Positions 52,467 to 61,220 of a stretch of DNA of 63,322 nt are shown here, one piece after another; the stretch's first letter is position 1, and each line of letters opens with the position of its first letter. This DNA is from Acidobacteriota bacterium. GTDB lineage: Bacteria; Acidobacteriota; Vicinamibacteria; Vicinamibacterales; CAVVIG01. The position numbers and the translations under genes were made by a program. The notes beneath the pieces are model-generated. The model did not search any database, was not told the DNA's origin, and worked only from the letters and a program-made list of their open reading frames with translations. The DNA lies in NCBI GenBank assembly GCA_020850715.1, contig JADZED010000021.1:1-63322 (forward strand), in the 5' to 3' direction.

Positions 52467-53371
52467 CCGGATCGGCACGCAGACACGAACGCACTCCGCT
52501 CGACGAAGCCAAGGCCGGCGTACATCCGCCGCGCGACGGCATTGCGGCCGCTCACCAGGAGCGTGGCGCGCGCGTACCCGGCGGCGGCAATCCGATCGAG
52601 CGCCGTCTCGATCGCCAGCCGGCCGAGACCGCGTCGGCGGCACGCCGGCGCGACGGCCGCCTGCGCGATGTGCGCCGTATCGGCCGCGATGCGCGTCGTC
52701 AGGACGGCCGCGTCGAGACCCGCGTCGCCGGGCACCACCACGCTCTCATCCGGCAGCAGCCGGCCGCATCCCTCGGTCGCGGTCAGCTGCGAGACGTACT
52801 CGCGCCAGTCGCCATCGGACCCGCCGCGGGCAAACGGCCGGGTCGGTTCCGCGTCGCCGTAGGCTGTCGCGAGCAGCCGCGACAGCGGATCGTGAAAGCG
52901 AGGATCCCAGGCCGGCAGCGCGGGATCGCCGCGGCCCCCGCTCGACCGCCCGCGGCCGGAGCAGGGCCGTTCGAGGTAGGCATAAGGCTCGACGGCAAAA
53001 TCGGACGCCGTCAGCGCCGCGTGGAGTGCCGGCGCTTCCGAGAAGGTGAACAGCAGTTGCGTGCCGGCGCTGCGGGCGGTCTCCGAGGCGAGAATGCCAT
53101 CGAGGAGCCGCCGCGTCGCGCCCTGCGTTCGCGCGACGAACGCGCCGATCTGCAGCGTGTCCTGGTGCAGCAGGAAGAAGGCCCAGCCGGCGATCGCGGC
53201 GCCGTCGCGCAGCACCAGGCCGGGGAGCGCCCGCGACCGGCGCGCGCGCTCCACGACGTCCCAGGTCGCGCCGCCATCCCAGAAGAGCCGGCGCCGCCAG
53301 CGTTCGCGCTCGACCGCGTAGAGCGGCTGAATGGCGCAGACCGGCTCGCCGCGCCAGTCGCGGCAGATCAT
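52406..53371 (-). CDS. tandem GNAT-type N-acetyltransferase
   Basis: 321 residues. Residues ~1-150 look like a degenerate GNAT domain (LVLRDGAAIAGWAFFLLHQ, LQIGAFV). Residues ~190-300 are a typical GNAT fold with IAQAAVAPACRRRGLGRLAIETAL (acetyl-CoA loop) and NAVARRMYAGLGF. A protein or sugar amino group is the likely acceptor. Pseudaminic and legionaminic pathways need an N-acetyltransferase (PseH/LegH type), which is missing from the 41-49 kb operon, so this gene could supply it; that is inference. Confidence 0.8.
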   Translation of the reverse strand: MICRDWRGEPVCAIQPLYAVERERWRRRLFWDGGATWDVVERARRSRALPGLVLRDGAAIAGWAFFLLHQDTLQIGAFVARTQGATRRLLDGILASETARSAGTQLLFTFSEAPALHAALTASDFAVEPYAYLERPCSGRGRSSGGRGDPALPAWDPRFHDPLSRLLATAYGDAEPTRPFARGGSDGDWREYVSQLTATEGCGRLLPDESVVVPGDAGLDAAVLTTRIAADTAHIAQAAVAPACRRRGLGRLAIETALDRIAAAGYARATLLVSGRNAVARRMYAGLGFVERSAFVSACRSGQPRRLNSPALDTGGVRIFR

Positions 53372-53447
53372 GGCCGTCCGACCGGCGCCGCCGCCCACGC
53401 GCCCGGTGCAGGCGGGGCTGCGCACGCCGCGGCAGACGCGCGCGCGC

Positions 53448-54335
53448 TCATCGCAGGTAGTCGAGCAGCGACACCTTCTCGGACGCGGCGACGGCGCCGA
53501 GCGCCGCCCGATAGGTCGTATCGGCCTGGCGCATGCGGGTGATCGCGTCGGCGAGGTTCGCATCCTGGGCGCTCGAGAGCCGGGCGGCCGCGTCCCGGCC
53601 AAGCGCGTGCACCCGCTGCCTGCAGTCGGCCAGCGTGGTTTGATCGGCGCCGACCTGACTTTGCGCGCGCACAGCCCGCGAGAAGGCCCGCTGGAGCGCG
53701 TCGATGCCCGCGCCGATTGCGACGTTGTCGCCGGTTGCGACCGCAGCCACGAGGCCATCGAGTGTCGTGAGCACATCGGCCGGATCGGAGCCCTGGAAGA
53801 TGGCCTGGCCGTCCATCGTGAACGCCACCGTCCGATCGCGCGCCACCTCGACGAGCATCGGGGTGCTGTCGGCCTGGTACGTCCAGACGCCGCCCACCTT
53901 CGCATATGGCGCGGTCGTCGACTGCGTCCCGGCAAAGAGATAGCCGCCGTCGAACCGGCTGTTGACGTTGTCGGCGAGCGCGTCGCGGATTCCGGCGAGC
54001 GTTGCGCTGGCCGCGTCGCGCGACGGCTGATCGGGCGTGTCGCCGCGCGCGCCGGTGGCCACGCTGAGCGCCTGCGTCAGCTTGTCGACGATGTCGCCGA
54101 GCGTCGTGTCGAGGGCGGCCAGGTGCGCGTCGGCCGTGTCGCCGCTGCGGGTGTACGCGTCGAGCGTTCCGATCTCGCTCTGCAGGACGACCGCCGCCTG
54201 GGCGGCCGCGGGATCGTCGCTCGGGACGCGAATCCTCCGCCCGGTGCTCACCTGCCACTGGGCGGTCTGGAGCTGGCCGGCCGCCGCGTCTATTGCAGCG
54301 AGGCCGTCATCGAGGGCGTTGAACGTCAGGCGCAC
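53448..54335 (-). CDS. flgL: hook-filament junction protein FlgL
   Basis: 295 residues, flagellin-like at both ends: QLQTAQWQVSTGRRIRVPSDDPAAAQAAVVLQ and the C-terminal DANLADAITRMRQADTTYRAALGAVAASEKVSLLDYL. FDGGYLFAGTQ follows the pattern of FlgL. It forms the second hook-associated layer. GTG start, 1 bp after the flgK stop. Confidence 0.94.
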   Translation of the reverse strand: MRLTFNALDDGLAAIDAAAGQLQTAQWQVSTGRRIRVPSDDPAAAQAAVVLQSEIGTLDAYTRSGDTADAHLAALDTTLGDIVDKLTQALSVATGARGDTPDQPSRDAASATLAGIRDALADNVNSRFDGGYLFAGTQSTTAPYAKVGGVWTYQADSTPMLVEVARDRTVAFTMDGQAIFQGSDPADVLTTLDGLVAAVATGDNVAIGAGIDALQRAFSRAVRAQSQVGADQTTLADCRQRVHALGRDAAARLSSAQDANLADAITRMRQADTTYRAALGAVAASEKVSLLDYLR

Positions 54336-54336
54336 G

Positions 54337-55701
54337 TCAGCCTCTCACGAGCCCGAGAAGGGTATCGAGCGTGCCGTTCACGATACCGAAGAACTTCGCG
54401 TTCGCCTCGTACGCACGCTGGTAGCGCAACATCAGACCGGCCTCCTGGTCGAGCGAGACGCCCGACACGCTGTCGCGCAGGCGCTGGATCGCCTCGACGA
54501 CGGCGGTGCGGCCCTGCCGGTCGCTCTGCGCGCGCCGGGCGTCGGTGGCGACGTGGTACACGAGTTGACTCCAGGCCTCGGCGAAGGTCGCCTGTCCGCC
54601 GCCGGCCGCCGTGGCATCCCGGAGTTGCGCGATGGCGGTCGCGGCCTGGTTGTCGCCCGCGGCGCCGGTCCCCGACGCCGCGACCAGCGCCGGGTCGGCC
54701 GCAATCGCGGGATTCATCGCCAGGGCCGCCGCGGCGCCCGCGACGGCGCCAGGGGGCGTGAAGAAATCCTGGCCGGCGGCGCCGTTCCCGTCGAAGCCGG
54801 CGCCATGCGCGGCATTGACCGCCGATGCGAAGTCGGACGCGAGCCGATCGAGCTGCGACTGATATCCAGGCACCAGCGTGTCGCGTACGCGGAGCAGGCC
54901 GCCGATCGTGCCGGAGGAGAGCTCCGCGGTGACGTCGGAGCCGCCCGCCGCGATCGTTGCGAAACCCGGCAATCCGCTCGACGCGACGTCGAGCGCATAC
55001 GGGTTGGCGCCGATCACCAGCGCCCGTCCGGCGCCGATCGACACGTCGGCGCCGCCGCCTTCCCGGGCCATGACCGCCACCGGCGCGAGCGCGGAGAGCT
55101 GGCGGATGGCGACGCCGAGCGAATCCTCGAGCGCTTCGACATCGGCGCCGCCGGCGCCGCCGATCTGCGCGTTCAGCCTGGCGATCTGCGATGCGAGCGT
55201 GTTCACCTGGTTGACCGCGGCGCGCACCTGGTCGTCGGCGGCGGTCCTCGACTCGTCGAGGCGCGCGGCCATCTCGTTGAACGAGGCGGCGACAAGGCCG
55301 CCCTGCAGCACGACGCCGTCGCGCGCGACCGGCGAGAGCGGGTTCTGCGCGAGCGAGGCGAAGGCGTCGAAGAACGCGGTCAGGCTGCCGTCAATCGATC
55401 GGCCGGCGTCGCCCAGCGAGGTCTGCACGACGGCAAGCGCGTCGGCGATCGCGCCGTCGCTGGCCTGCGCCGGCAGTTCGCTCCGGAGCCGCGTCTCGAC
55501 GAACTGGTCGCGCGCCGCCGCCAGGCCGGCGGCCTCCACGCCGCCGCCGGAGCCGGCGGACGATTCCACCAGGATCGGTGATCGCCGCGCGTACCCCTCC
55601 GTGTTCAGGTTCGCGATGTTCTGGCCGGTGATCTCGAGCCCGTACTGCTGTGCCTCCAGCGCGCGGCTCGCCGACGAGAGCGTGGTGAAGAGCCCCATCA
55701 T
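54337..55701 (-). CDS. flgK: hook-filament junction protein FlgK
   Basis: 454 residues. N-terminal rod/hook-type helix LFTTLSSASRALEAQQYGLEITGQNIANLNTEGYARR, middle NQVNTLASQIARLNAQIG, and C-terminal YQRAYEANAKFFGIVNGTLDTLL. It joins hook and filament. The ATG at 55701 overlaps the preceding gene (ATGA). Size is normal for a compact FlgK. Confidence 0.95.
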   Translation of the reverse strand: MMGLFTTLSSASRALEAQQYGLEITGQNIANLNTEGYARRSPILVESSAGSGGGVEAAGLAAARDQFVETRLRSELPAQASDGAIADALAVVQTSLGDAGRSIDGSLTAFFDAFASLAQNPLSPVARDGVVLQGGLVAASFNEMAARLDESRTAADDQVRAAVNQVNTLASQIARLNAQIGGAGGADVEALEDSLGVAIRQLSALAPVAVMAREGGGADVSIGAGRALVIGANPYALDVASSGLPGFATIAAGGSDVTAELSSGTIGGLLRVRDTLVPGYQSQLDRLASDFASAVNAAHGAGFDGNGAAGQDFFTPPGAVAGAAAALAMNPAIAADPALVAASGTGAAGDNQAATAIAQLRDATAAGGGQATFAEAWSQLVYHVATDARRAQSDRQGRTAVVEAIQRLRDSVSGVSLDQEAGLMLRYQRAYEANAKFFGIVNGTLDTLLGLVRG

Positions 55702-56057
55702 GCCCTCGCGTGAACCGACCCGCGCTGCTCCACGTCGAAGCGCGCGCGTCCGCTCGGCCCGTACCCGCCCAGGGCTCCGGCCGCACCGAGCGCAGCGCCG
55801 ATCATTTCCGCGACCGTGCCCCCGACGCGCCGGCAGCGTTCGAGCGCCAGGCGCGCGGCCTCCACCTCCGCCATCAGACGCGCGCCGTCCTCTTCTGCGG
55901 CGATCCGCGACGGCAGGATTCCAACCGCCCGCGCGAGACCGGCTTGGCTGGCTTCGAGCGCCGCGACATCGGCCGAGACCAGCGCGTGCAGCACGAGCTC
56001 GAGCGCCTGCCGGACGCCCTGGACAGCGGAGCACGCGGGGGAGGCAGTCCGGGACAC
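55698..56057 (-). CDS. FlgN-like chaperone candidate
   Basis: 119 residues, helical, with coiled segments (ALELVLHALVSADVAALEASQAGLARAVG; EVEAARLALERCRRVGG). It lies between flgM and flgK, the usual place of flgN, but similarity to FlgN is weak. It starts at GTG 56057 inside a TAGTG overlap with the flgM stop. The 12-mer CTAGTGTCCCGG at this junction equals the end of the 10227 repeat. Confidence 0.6.
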   Translation of the reverse strand: MSRTASPACSAVQGVRQALELVLHALVSADVAALEASQAGLARAVGILPSRIAAEEDGARLMAEVEAARLALERCRRVGGTVAEMIGAALGAAGALGGYGPSGRARFDVEQRGSVHARA

Positions 56058-56353
56058 TAGGTCTTGTCGATCGTCCGCTGGATGAGCGCATCGGCGAGGC
56101 GTCCGGCGTCGGCCCCGAGCGTGCCGTCTTGCAGGAGCGCCTTGGCCCGCGCGACCTCTTCGGGCCGGATGGCGACCGGGTCGCTGGCCGCCGCCATCGC
56201 CGCGCTGACGAACTGAGCCTGGGTGGAGACGCGCACCTGATCGTTCGACGACGCCGCGGTCCGGCCTGCCCGCGGCTGCTCGGCGCCACGGACCGGCTCG
56301 GTGCCGTTCGTCGCGGGTGTCTCGAGCTGCGGGCGGTTGCCCTGAATCTTCAT
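56057..56353 (-). CDS. flgM: anti-sigma-28 factor FlgM
   Basis: 98 residues: a disordered Pro/Thr/Ala-rich N-half and a helical C-half, SDPVAIRPEEVARAKALLQDGTLGADAGRLADALIQRTIDKT, with the FlgM pattern R-x-E-x-V-x-x-x-K...L-x-x-G. It holds FliA until hook completion, then is exported. ATG overlaps flgJ (ATGA). It is expressed with rod genes, fitting the hook checkpoint. Confidence 0.85.
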   Translation of the reverse strand: MKIQGNRPQLETPATNGTEPVRGAEQPRAGRTAASSNDQVRVSTQAQFVSAAMAAASDPVAIRPEEVARAKALLQDGTLGADAGRLADALIQRTIDKT

Positions 56354-57180
56354 GGTCGCTCCTGGTTCACTCTGCCATTGGAATCGGCACCGCCGTCGAA
56401 CTCTTCAGTGCGGGGGACCGCGCCAGTCCGCGTCCAGGCCGATCCGTCGATCAAGGGCGCTGGATCGACCGGATGTCCGTCGCGCCGCACCTCGATGTGC
56501 ACGTGCGGCCCGGTCGAGCGGCCGCTGTTGCCGGAGCGTGCGAGCAGCGCCCCCGCGTTCACTTCGTCGCCGGGGACGACCTCTGCGGTCGACAGGTGCG
56601 CGTACCGCGTCCGGGTGCCCGCGCCGTCGTCGACGACGACGGTCAGACCGTAGCCGCCCTGCACGCCCGAGAACACGACGCGGCCGCCGCTCAGGGCATG
56701 GACGTCCTGGCCGTAGGCGGCGCGAAGATCGACGCCGGCATGAAACCGCTGCTGGCCGATCATCGGGTCCCGCCGCCAGCCGAAGGCCGATGTGATTGGC
56801 AGATGTGCGATCGTGGACGGGCGCGATGCGGGCGCGGCGATCGGGGGCGGCAGCGCCATGTCCGGTGCCGGCGCGCCGGACGGCACCGACGTGACGAGGC
56901 GGCGGGAAAGCGCCTCCTGCAGCAGCGTCGCGAGGCCGATGCCGCCGGCGCGGCTGAGGACGCCGCCGAGCGCCTCGTCGAAGGTCTCCGTCATCGTCTG
57001 AACGCCGAGCCCCTGCCCGGCCGAATCGTCCGGCAGCATCGACTCGCGCATCCCGCGCAGCATCTGCGCGATGAGCATGGCCTCGAACTCGTGGGCGAGG
57101 CGCGCGATCCGTGCGCGCTCCGCCGCGGCGCGCGCCGGTGCGGTCGCGGACGGGGCGGCGGCGTCGGCGGGCTCGATCAT
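56350..57180 (-). CDS. flgJ: FlgJ rod-cap protein fused to M23 (LytM) peptidase
   Basis: 276 residues. The N-terminal rod-binding domain (~25-95) has AHEFEAMLIAQMLRGMRES, GVQTMTETFDEALGGVLS and GIGLATLLQEAL. The C-terminal ~135 residues are an M23 zinc peptidase with RFHAGVDLRAAYG (HxxxD) and GPHVHIEV (HxH), apparently intact. Most FlgJ proteins carry a GH73 glucosaminidase or nothing here, so the peptidoglycan-opening activity has been replaced by an endopeptidase. The ATG shares a base with the flgI stop (TGATG); GTG 57183 is an alternative. Confidence 0.92.
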   Translation of the reverse strand: MIEPADAAAPSATAPARAAAERARIARLAHEFEAMLIAQMLRGMRESMLPDDSAGQGLGVQTMTETFDEALGGVLSRAGGIGLATLLQEALSRRLVTSVPSGAPAPDMALPPPIAAPASRPSTIAHLPITSAFGWRRDPMIGQQRFHAGVDLRAAYGQDVHALSGGRVVFSGVQGGYGLTVVVDDGAGTRTRYAHLSTAEVVPGDEVNAGALLARSGNSGRSTGPHVHIEVRRDGHPVDPAPLIDGSAWTRTGAVPRTEEFDGGADSNGRVNQERP

Positions 57181-58280
57181 CACAGGATCACGATGTCGGC
57201 GTGCAGCGCGCCGGCGGCCTGGAGCGCCTGCACGATGGCGATGATGTCGCGCGGCGACGCGCCCAGGCCGTTGAGCGCCCGCACGACCGCGTCGAGCGAG
57301 GTGCCTTCCTCGAGCAGCACGACCCGGGCGCGATCCTCGCTCACGTCAACTCGTTCGTTCGGCACGACGACCGTGTCGCCGGCGCTCGAGAACGGCGGCG
57401 GCTGCGACACCTCGTACTTCGTCGCGATCCGCACCGACAGGTTGCCGTGGGCGACGGCTGCGGCCCCCACGCGCACGTCGGCGCCGACGACGACCGTTCC
57501 GGTGCGTTCGTTGATCACCACGCGCGCGACCGCGTCGGTCTCGACCGGCAGGGCATCGAGGCGCGCGATCAGGCTGGCGACGGCGTTCTTGTAGGTCTCG
57601 GGGATCTCCACCACGACCGTGCCGGCGTCGACGACGTGCGCGGCGTCGGCGCCCAGTTCGACGTCGACGGCCCGGGCGACGTGAGCGGCGCTCGTGAAGT
57701 CGGGCTCGCGGAGGACGAGCGTGAGCGCGTCCGATGGCAGCGATGCGGCGCTGCCCACCTGCACGATCGCGCCGGAGGGCACGCGGCCCACCGTGAGGTG
57801 ATTGACCTGGAGGCTGTTGCCCGAGGTGCCGCCGCCGAACCCGCCAATCGACAGCGGGCCCTGCGCGAGCGCGTAGATGCCGCCGTTCGGACCGCGGAGC
57901 GGCGTCGCCAGGAGGGTGCCGCCCTGCAGGCTCCGTGCGTCGCCGACCGACGACGCCGTCACGTCCAGCCGCGCGCCGGGGTGGGCGTAGGGCGGCAGCT
58001 CCGCCGTGACCAGCACGGCCGCGACGTTCTCGATCTTGATCTGATCGGCCGGCACGGCCACGCCGAATCGCTGGAGCATGTTGGCGAGCGTCTGCGCGGA
58101 GAAGATCGTCTGCCGGCGATCGCCGGTCTTGTTCAATCCGACGACGAGGCCATAGCCGAGGAGGGGCATCGGCCCGACCCCCTGGAGCGACACCACGTCC
58201 TTCATCCGGACGGTCGGCTCCGAGTAGAGCGTGGCGCCCGTCAGCACGATGAACAGGAGAGTGGCGGCGGCGGAGCGCAT
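57180..58280 (-). CDS. flgI: flagellar P-ring protein FlgI
   Basis: 366 residues with an N-terminal signal peptide (MRSAAATLLFIVLTGATLYS). P-ring blocks are KDVVSLQGVGPMPLLGYGLVVGLNKTGD, ASSVGDARSLQGGTLLATPL, VVINERTGTVVVGADVRVGAAAVAHGNL and LNGLGASPRDIIAIVQALQAAGALHADI. It forms the periplasmic ring around the rod. It lies 17 bp after flgH. Confidence 0.96.
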   Translation of the reverse strand: MRSAAATLLFIVLTGATLYSEPTVRMKDVVSLQGVGPMPLLGYGLVVGLNKTGDRRQTIFSAQTLANMLQRFGVAVPADQIKIENVAAVLVTAELPPYAHPGARLDVTASSVGDARSLQGGTLLATPLRGPNGGIYALAQGPLSIGGFGGGTSGNSLQVNHLTVGRVPSGAIVQVGSAASLPSDALTLVLREPDFTSAAHVARAVDVELGADAAHVVDAGTVVVEIPETYKNAVASLIARLDALPVETDAVARVVINERTGTVVVGADVRVGAAAVAHGNLSVRIATKYEVSQPPPFSSAGDTVVVPNERVDVSEDRARVVLLEEGTSLDAVVRALNGLGASPRDIIAIVQALQAAGALHADIVIL

Positions 58281-58297
58281 CCCTGGGTCCCGGTCCG

Positions 58298-58981
58298 TCA
58301 GAAGATCCAGTTGAACGCCCGGATGAGCCATCCCGGCGTGAGGCTGTCCTTCATCAGCCCGCGCCCGAAGTACCGGATCCGCAGCTGCGCCAGCGACGTG
58401 GACGGAACAGAGTTGTCCGGCGCGATATCGGCGACGCGCGCGACGCCGGTGAGCACCACGATCTGGCGATCGCCGTTGATGTCGATTTCGTGCACGCCTT
58501 CGAGCACGAGATCGCCGCCCGGCAGCACCTCACGCACGCGCGCACTGACCGTCGCCATCAGCGTGCCGGCGCGCGTCGTCGTGCCGGCGCCCTTGAACCG
58601 GCTGTCGCGCCCCATAGCGAACAGGTTGAGCGGACCGGCGCCGGCGACGATTGGCACGCTGGCCGAGGCGTCAGCCGACTTGGCGACCGACGCGTCGGCG
58701 GTGCCCGACGCGACCACGTTCTCGACGACCCGCACGGTCACGACGTCGTTGACGCGTCTGGCGCGCAGGTCGAGCATCAGCGCGTTCAGAAAGAGGTCGG
58801 CATCGCCGGAGGGCGCCGGCGGCGCCTGGCGCGCCGCGTCGAGATAGCGCGCGAGCAGCTCGTCGTAGTCGTCGCTCGACACCTGCTTCGCCGCATCGCC
58901 CTGCCGGCCGTGGCCGCTGGCGGGCGCTGCGAGGACGATGGCCGCGGCAAGGCAGGCGAGGGTTCGGAGCGTTCTACCCAT
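58298..58981 (-). CDS. flgH: flagellar L-ring protein FlgH
   Basis: 227 residues. L-ring landmarks are LFLNALMLDLRARRVNDVVTVRVVEN, SRFKGAGTTTRAGTLMATVSARV, LPGGDLVLEGVHEIDINGDRQIVVLTG and RIRYFGRGLMKDSLTPGW. It forms the outer-membrane ring. FlgH is normally a lipoprotein, but no good lipobox Cys is seen: the only early Cys (position 10) leaves too short a hydrophobic region, so a normal signal peptide is more likely. It overlaps flgA by 8 bp. Confidence 0.95.
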   Translation of the reverse strand: MGRTLRTLACLAAAIVLAAPASGHGRQGDAAKQVSSDDYDELLARYLDAARQAPPAPSGDADLFLNALMLDLRARRVNDVVTVRVVENVVASGTADASVAKSADASASVPIVAGAGPLNLFAMGRDSRFKGAGTTTRAGTLMATVSARVREVLPGGDLVLEGVHEIDINGDRQIVVLTGVARVADIAPDNSVPSTSLAQLRIRYFGRGLMKDSLTPGWLIRAFNWIF

Positions 58982-59705
58982 GAATCACCTCGACCACGCC
59001 GCGCGCGACGACGCGCGCGCGCAGTTGCCGGCGTGTGCCGGGATTGACGATGCGAACGATGGCGCCCCTCCGGCCGCTCTCCGAGGCGATCAGCGTCGCG
59101 CTCGCTTCTACGCCGTCGATCCGCAGCTGCGCCAGCACGGAGTCTCCCGCACGGACCGGGGGCGGCACGGCGAGCGCCGCGGCGGCGACGACTTCTCCGC
59201 GCGCGATGTGCCGAACGGCGCGGCTGCCAGCGAGATCCGCGAGCGTGGGCAGCGGCGCGATCGGCAGCCCTTCGACCGCACCGACGACCTCGATTACGTC
59301 GGCGTCCGTGATTTCGGAGCCGCGCGTGATCAGGCGTGCGGCTTCGAGGTGCGGCGCGATCACGTGGACGTCGGCGAGCGCGCGGCCGATTTCCGCCACG
59401 CGGCGGCGGCCCCGATCCGACACCGAGACGACCAGCGCGAACTGCGCGGTGCCGCCGAGGCGCGCGCCGACCAGCGGCACGGCGGCAAGGCCGGTCGCCG
59501 GGATCGGCGTCCGGCCGGAGAGGCGGATGCCGGAGACAATGGCCTGGACGCCGGCGCCCATGCGCTCGGCGACCAGCCGCCCGATCGCCGCCGAGACGCG
59601 CGAAGTGCGCGCGGGATCCTCGCCGGCGGGCTCCGCCCCGGACCCGGCGGGCGCGAGCGCCAGGCCGACGAGGAGGACGACGAGCGGACGCAGCCGGCGG
59701 ATCAT
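58974..59705 (-). CDS. flgA: flagellar basal body P-ring chaperone FlgA
   Basis: 243 residues. Signal peptide (RLRPLVVLLVGLALAPAGSG), then a SAF-type chaperone domain (ARLITRGSEITDADVIEVVGAV; AVRHIARGEVVAAAALAVPPPVRAGDSV). It assists FlgI assembly in the periplasm. ATG 59705 overlaps the flgG stop (TGATG); TTG 59708 is possible. Confidence 0.92.
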   Translation of the reverse strand: MIRRLRPLVVLLVGLALAPAGSGAEPAGEDPARTSRVSAAIGRLVAERMGAGVQAIVSGIRLSGRTPIPATGLAAVPLVGARLGGTAQFALVVSVSDRGRRRVAEIGRALADVHVIAPHLEAARLITRGSEITDADVIEVVGAVEGLPIAPLPTLADLAGSRAVRHIARGEVVAAAALAVPPPVRAGDSVLAQLRIDGVEASATLIASESGRRGAIVRIVNPGTRRQLRARVVARGVVEVIHG

Positions 59706-60490
59706 CAACGCACCAGGTTGTTGACCTGCGCGAGCATCTCGTCGGCGGCGCGCACGACGCGCGAATTCGCCTCGTAGGCGCGCTGGCTGAGGATCATGTT
59801 GACCATCTCCTCGACGACGCTGACGTTGGAGTCCTCCAGGAACCCCTGCGCGAGCGTGCCGCGGGCATCGGTCCCCGGCGCGCCCGTCTCCGCCTCGCCC
59901 GACGCCGTGGTGACGTCGTACAGGTTGCCGCCGAGCGGCCGCAGGCCGGCGGGGTTCTGAAATGTCGCAATCTCGAGCGTGCCCACCTGCTGCACCGAGG
60001 TCTGCCCGGCGATCTGCGCCGAGACGATGCCGTCTTTCGAGATGCTGATCGAGGTGGCGTTGGCCGGAATCGTGATCTGCGGCTCGACGGGATAGCCTTC
60101 GCCGGTCACCAGCAGCCCCTGCGCATCGCGATGGAACGCGCCGGCGCGCGTGTAGGCCGGCATCCCGTTCGGGCGCGTGATCTGGAAGAAGCCGTCGCCC
60201 TCGATGGCGATATCGAGCGGGCCCGACGTCGAGCGCAGATTGCCCGCGCTGAAGTCGCGCGAGGTGCCGACCGCGCGGGTGCCGAGGCCCATCTCGAGGC
60301 CGATGGGCGTTTCGCCGGTCGTCGACGTCGGGGTGCCCGGCGTGCGGGTCTCCTGGTACACGAGATCCTCGAACTCGATGTGCGCCTTCTTGAACCCGGT
60401 GGTGTTGACGTTCGCGAGGTTGTGCGCCACGTTGTCGATGTTCGCCTGCTGGGCGTTCATCCCGCTGGCCGCCGTGAAGAGAGCCCTCAT
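59705..60490 (-). CDS. flgG: flagellar distal rod protein FlgG
   Basis: 261 residues. MRALFTAASGMNAQQANIDNVAHNLANVNTTGFKK is the rod/hook N-terminus; AIEGDGFFQI and a C-terminal LEDSNVSVVEEMVNMILSQRAYEANSRVVRAADEML complete the FlgG pattern. The ATG at 60490 has an AGGAG site and is preferred to the open frame above (60529). Confidence 0.96.
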   Translation of the reverse strand: MRALFTAASGMNAQQANIDNVAHNLANVNTTGFKKAHIEFEDLVYQETRTPGTPTSTTGETPIGLEMGLGTRAVGTSRDFSAGNLRSTSGPLDIAIEGDGFFQITRPNGMPAYTRAGAFHRDAQGLLVTGEGYPVEPQITIPANATSISISKDGIVSAQIAGQTSVQQVGTLEIATFQNPAGLRPLGGNLYDVTTASGEAETGAPGTDARGTLAQGFLEDSNVSVVEEMVNMILSQRAYEANSRVVRAADEMLAQVNNLVR

Positions 60491-60500
60491 CCGTGATCTC

Positions 60501-61220
60501 CTATCGTCTGCCGAGGGTATCGATCGCACGTCCGAGGGTGTCGTTCAACGCGAGCGAGACGGCCTTCTGGAGCGCCTCGAAGCTGCGTTGGACGTCGACG
60601 AGCTCGGCGATCCGTTCGACGACCGACGCGTTCGACTGCTCGAGCGCGCCGCCGTGGACGATCGGCTGCGCCACCGGCGCCGGCGTCTGGCCATCGGCGC
60701 GCAGGCGCGAGGCGCCCTCGCGGGTCAGGCTGCCGCGATCGGCGAAGTCGACGATGGCCAGCCGTCCGGCCGCGGCATCGCCGGTCCGAATGGCGCCGTC
60801 TCGATCGATGCTGACCTTCCCGGGCCCGAGCGCGAGCGCTCCTTCGGTTCCGAGCACGCGGCTGCCATCGTCGGTGACCAGTGCGCCATCGGCGCGGACC
60901 GAGAAATGGCCGTTCCTGGTGTAGCGAACGCCGGACGCGGTCTGGATCGCGAAGAACCCATCGCCCTCGATGGCGACATCGAGATCGCGGCCGGTCGGGG
61001 CGACCGTGCCCGGCCGCGCGTCGAGGCGGGGCACGCCGGACATCACGTCGACGGCGCCCGACAGGACCGCTTCGAACTGCGCCCGGTCGGCCTGCTCGTC
61101 GGCCGCGCGCACGCTCTTGTAGCCGGCGGTCGTGGCATTGGCGAGATCGGATGCCACCCGATCGAGGCGATCGAGACGCGACCGCATTCCGCTCAGTGCA
61201 ATGTACTGGCTGCCTGGCAT
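60501..61220 (-). CDS. flgF: flagellar proximal rod protein FlgF
   Basis: 239 residues. YIALSGMRSRLDRLDRVASDLANATTAGYKS at the N-terminus, AIEGDGFFAIQTASGVRYTRNGHFSVRADGAL, and a C-terminal EQSNASVVERIAELVDVQRSFEALQKAVS are FlgF features. It is an inner rod segment. It overlaps the Zn-finger/MshEN gene by 28 bp. Confidence 0.93.
   Translation of the reverse strand: MPGSQYIALSGMRSRLDRLDRVASDLANATTAGYKSVRAADEQADRAQFEAVLSGAVDVMSGVPRLDARPGTVAPTGRDLDVAIEGDGFFAIQTASGVRYTRNGHFSVRADGALVTDDGSRVLGTEGALALGPGKVSIDRDGAIRTGDAAAGRLAIVDFADRGSLTREGASRLRADGQTPAPVAQPIVHGGALEQSNASVVERIAELVDVQRSFEALQKAVSLALNDTLGRAIDTLGRR

Noticed and set aside
58950..58981. Lipobox in FlgH
   Set aside because: Cys at position 10 follows too short a hydrophobic stretch and lacks the preferred Leu at -3; a normal signal peptide fits better.
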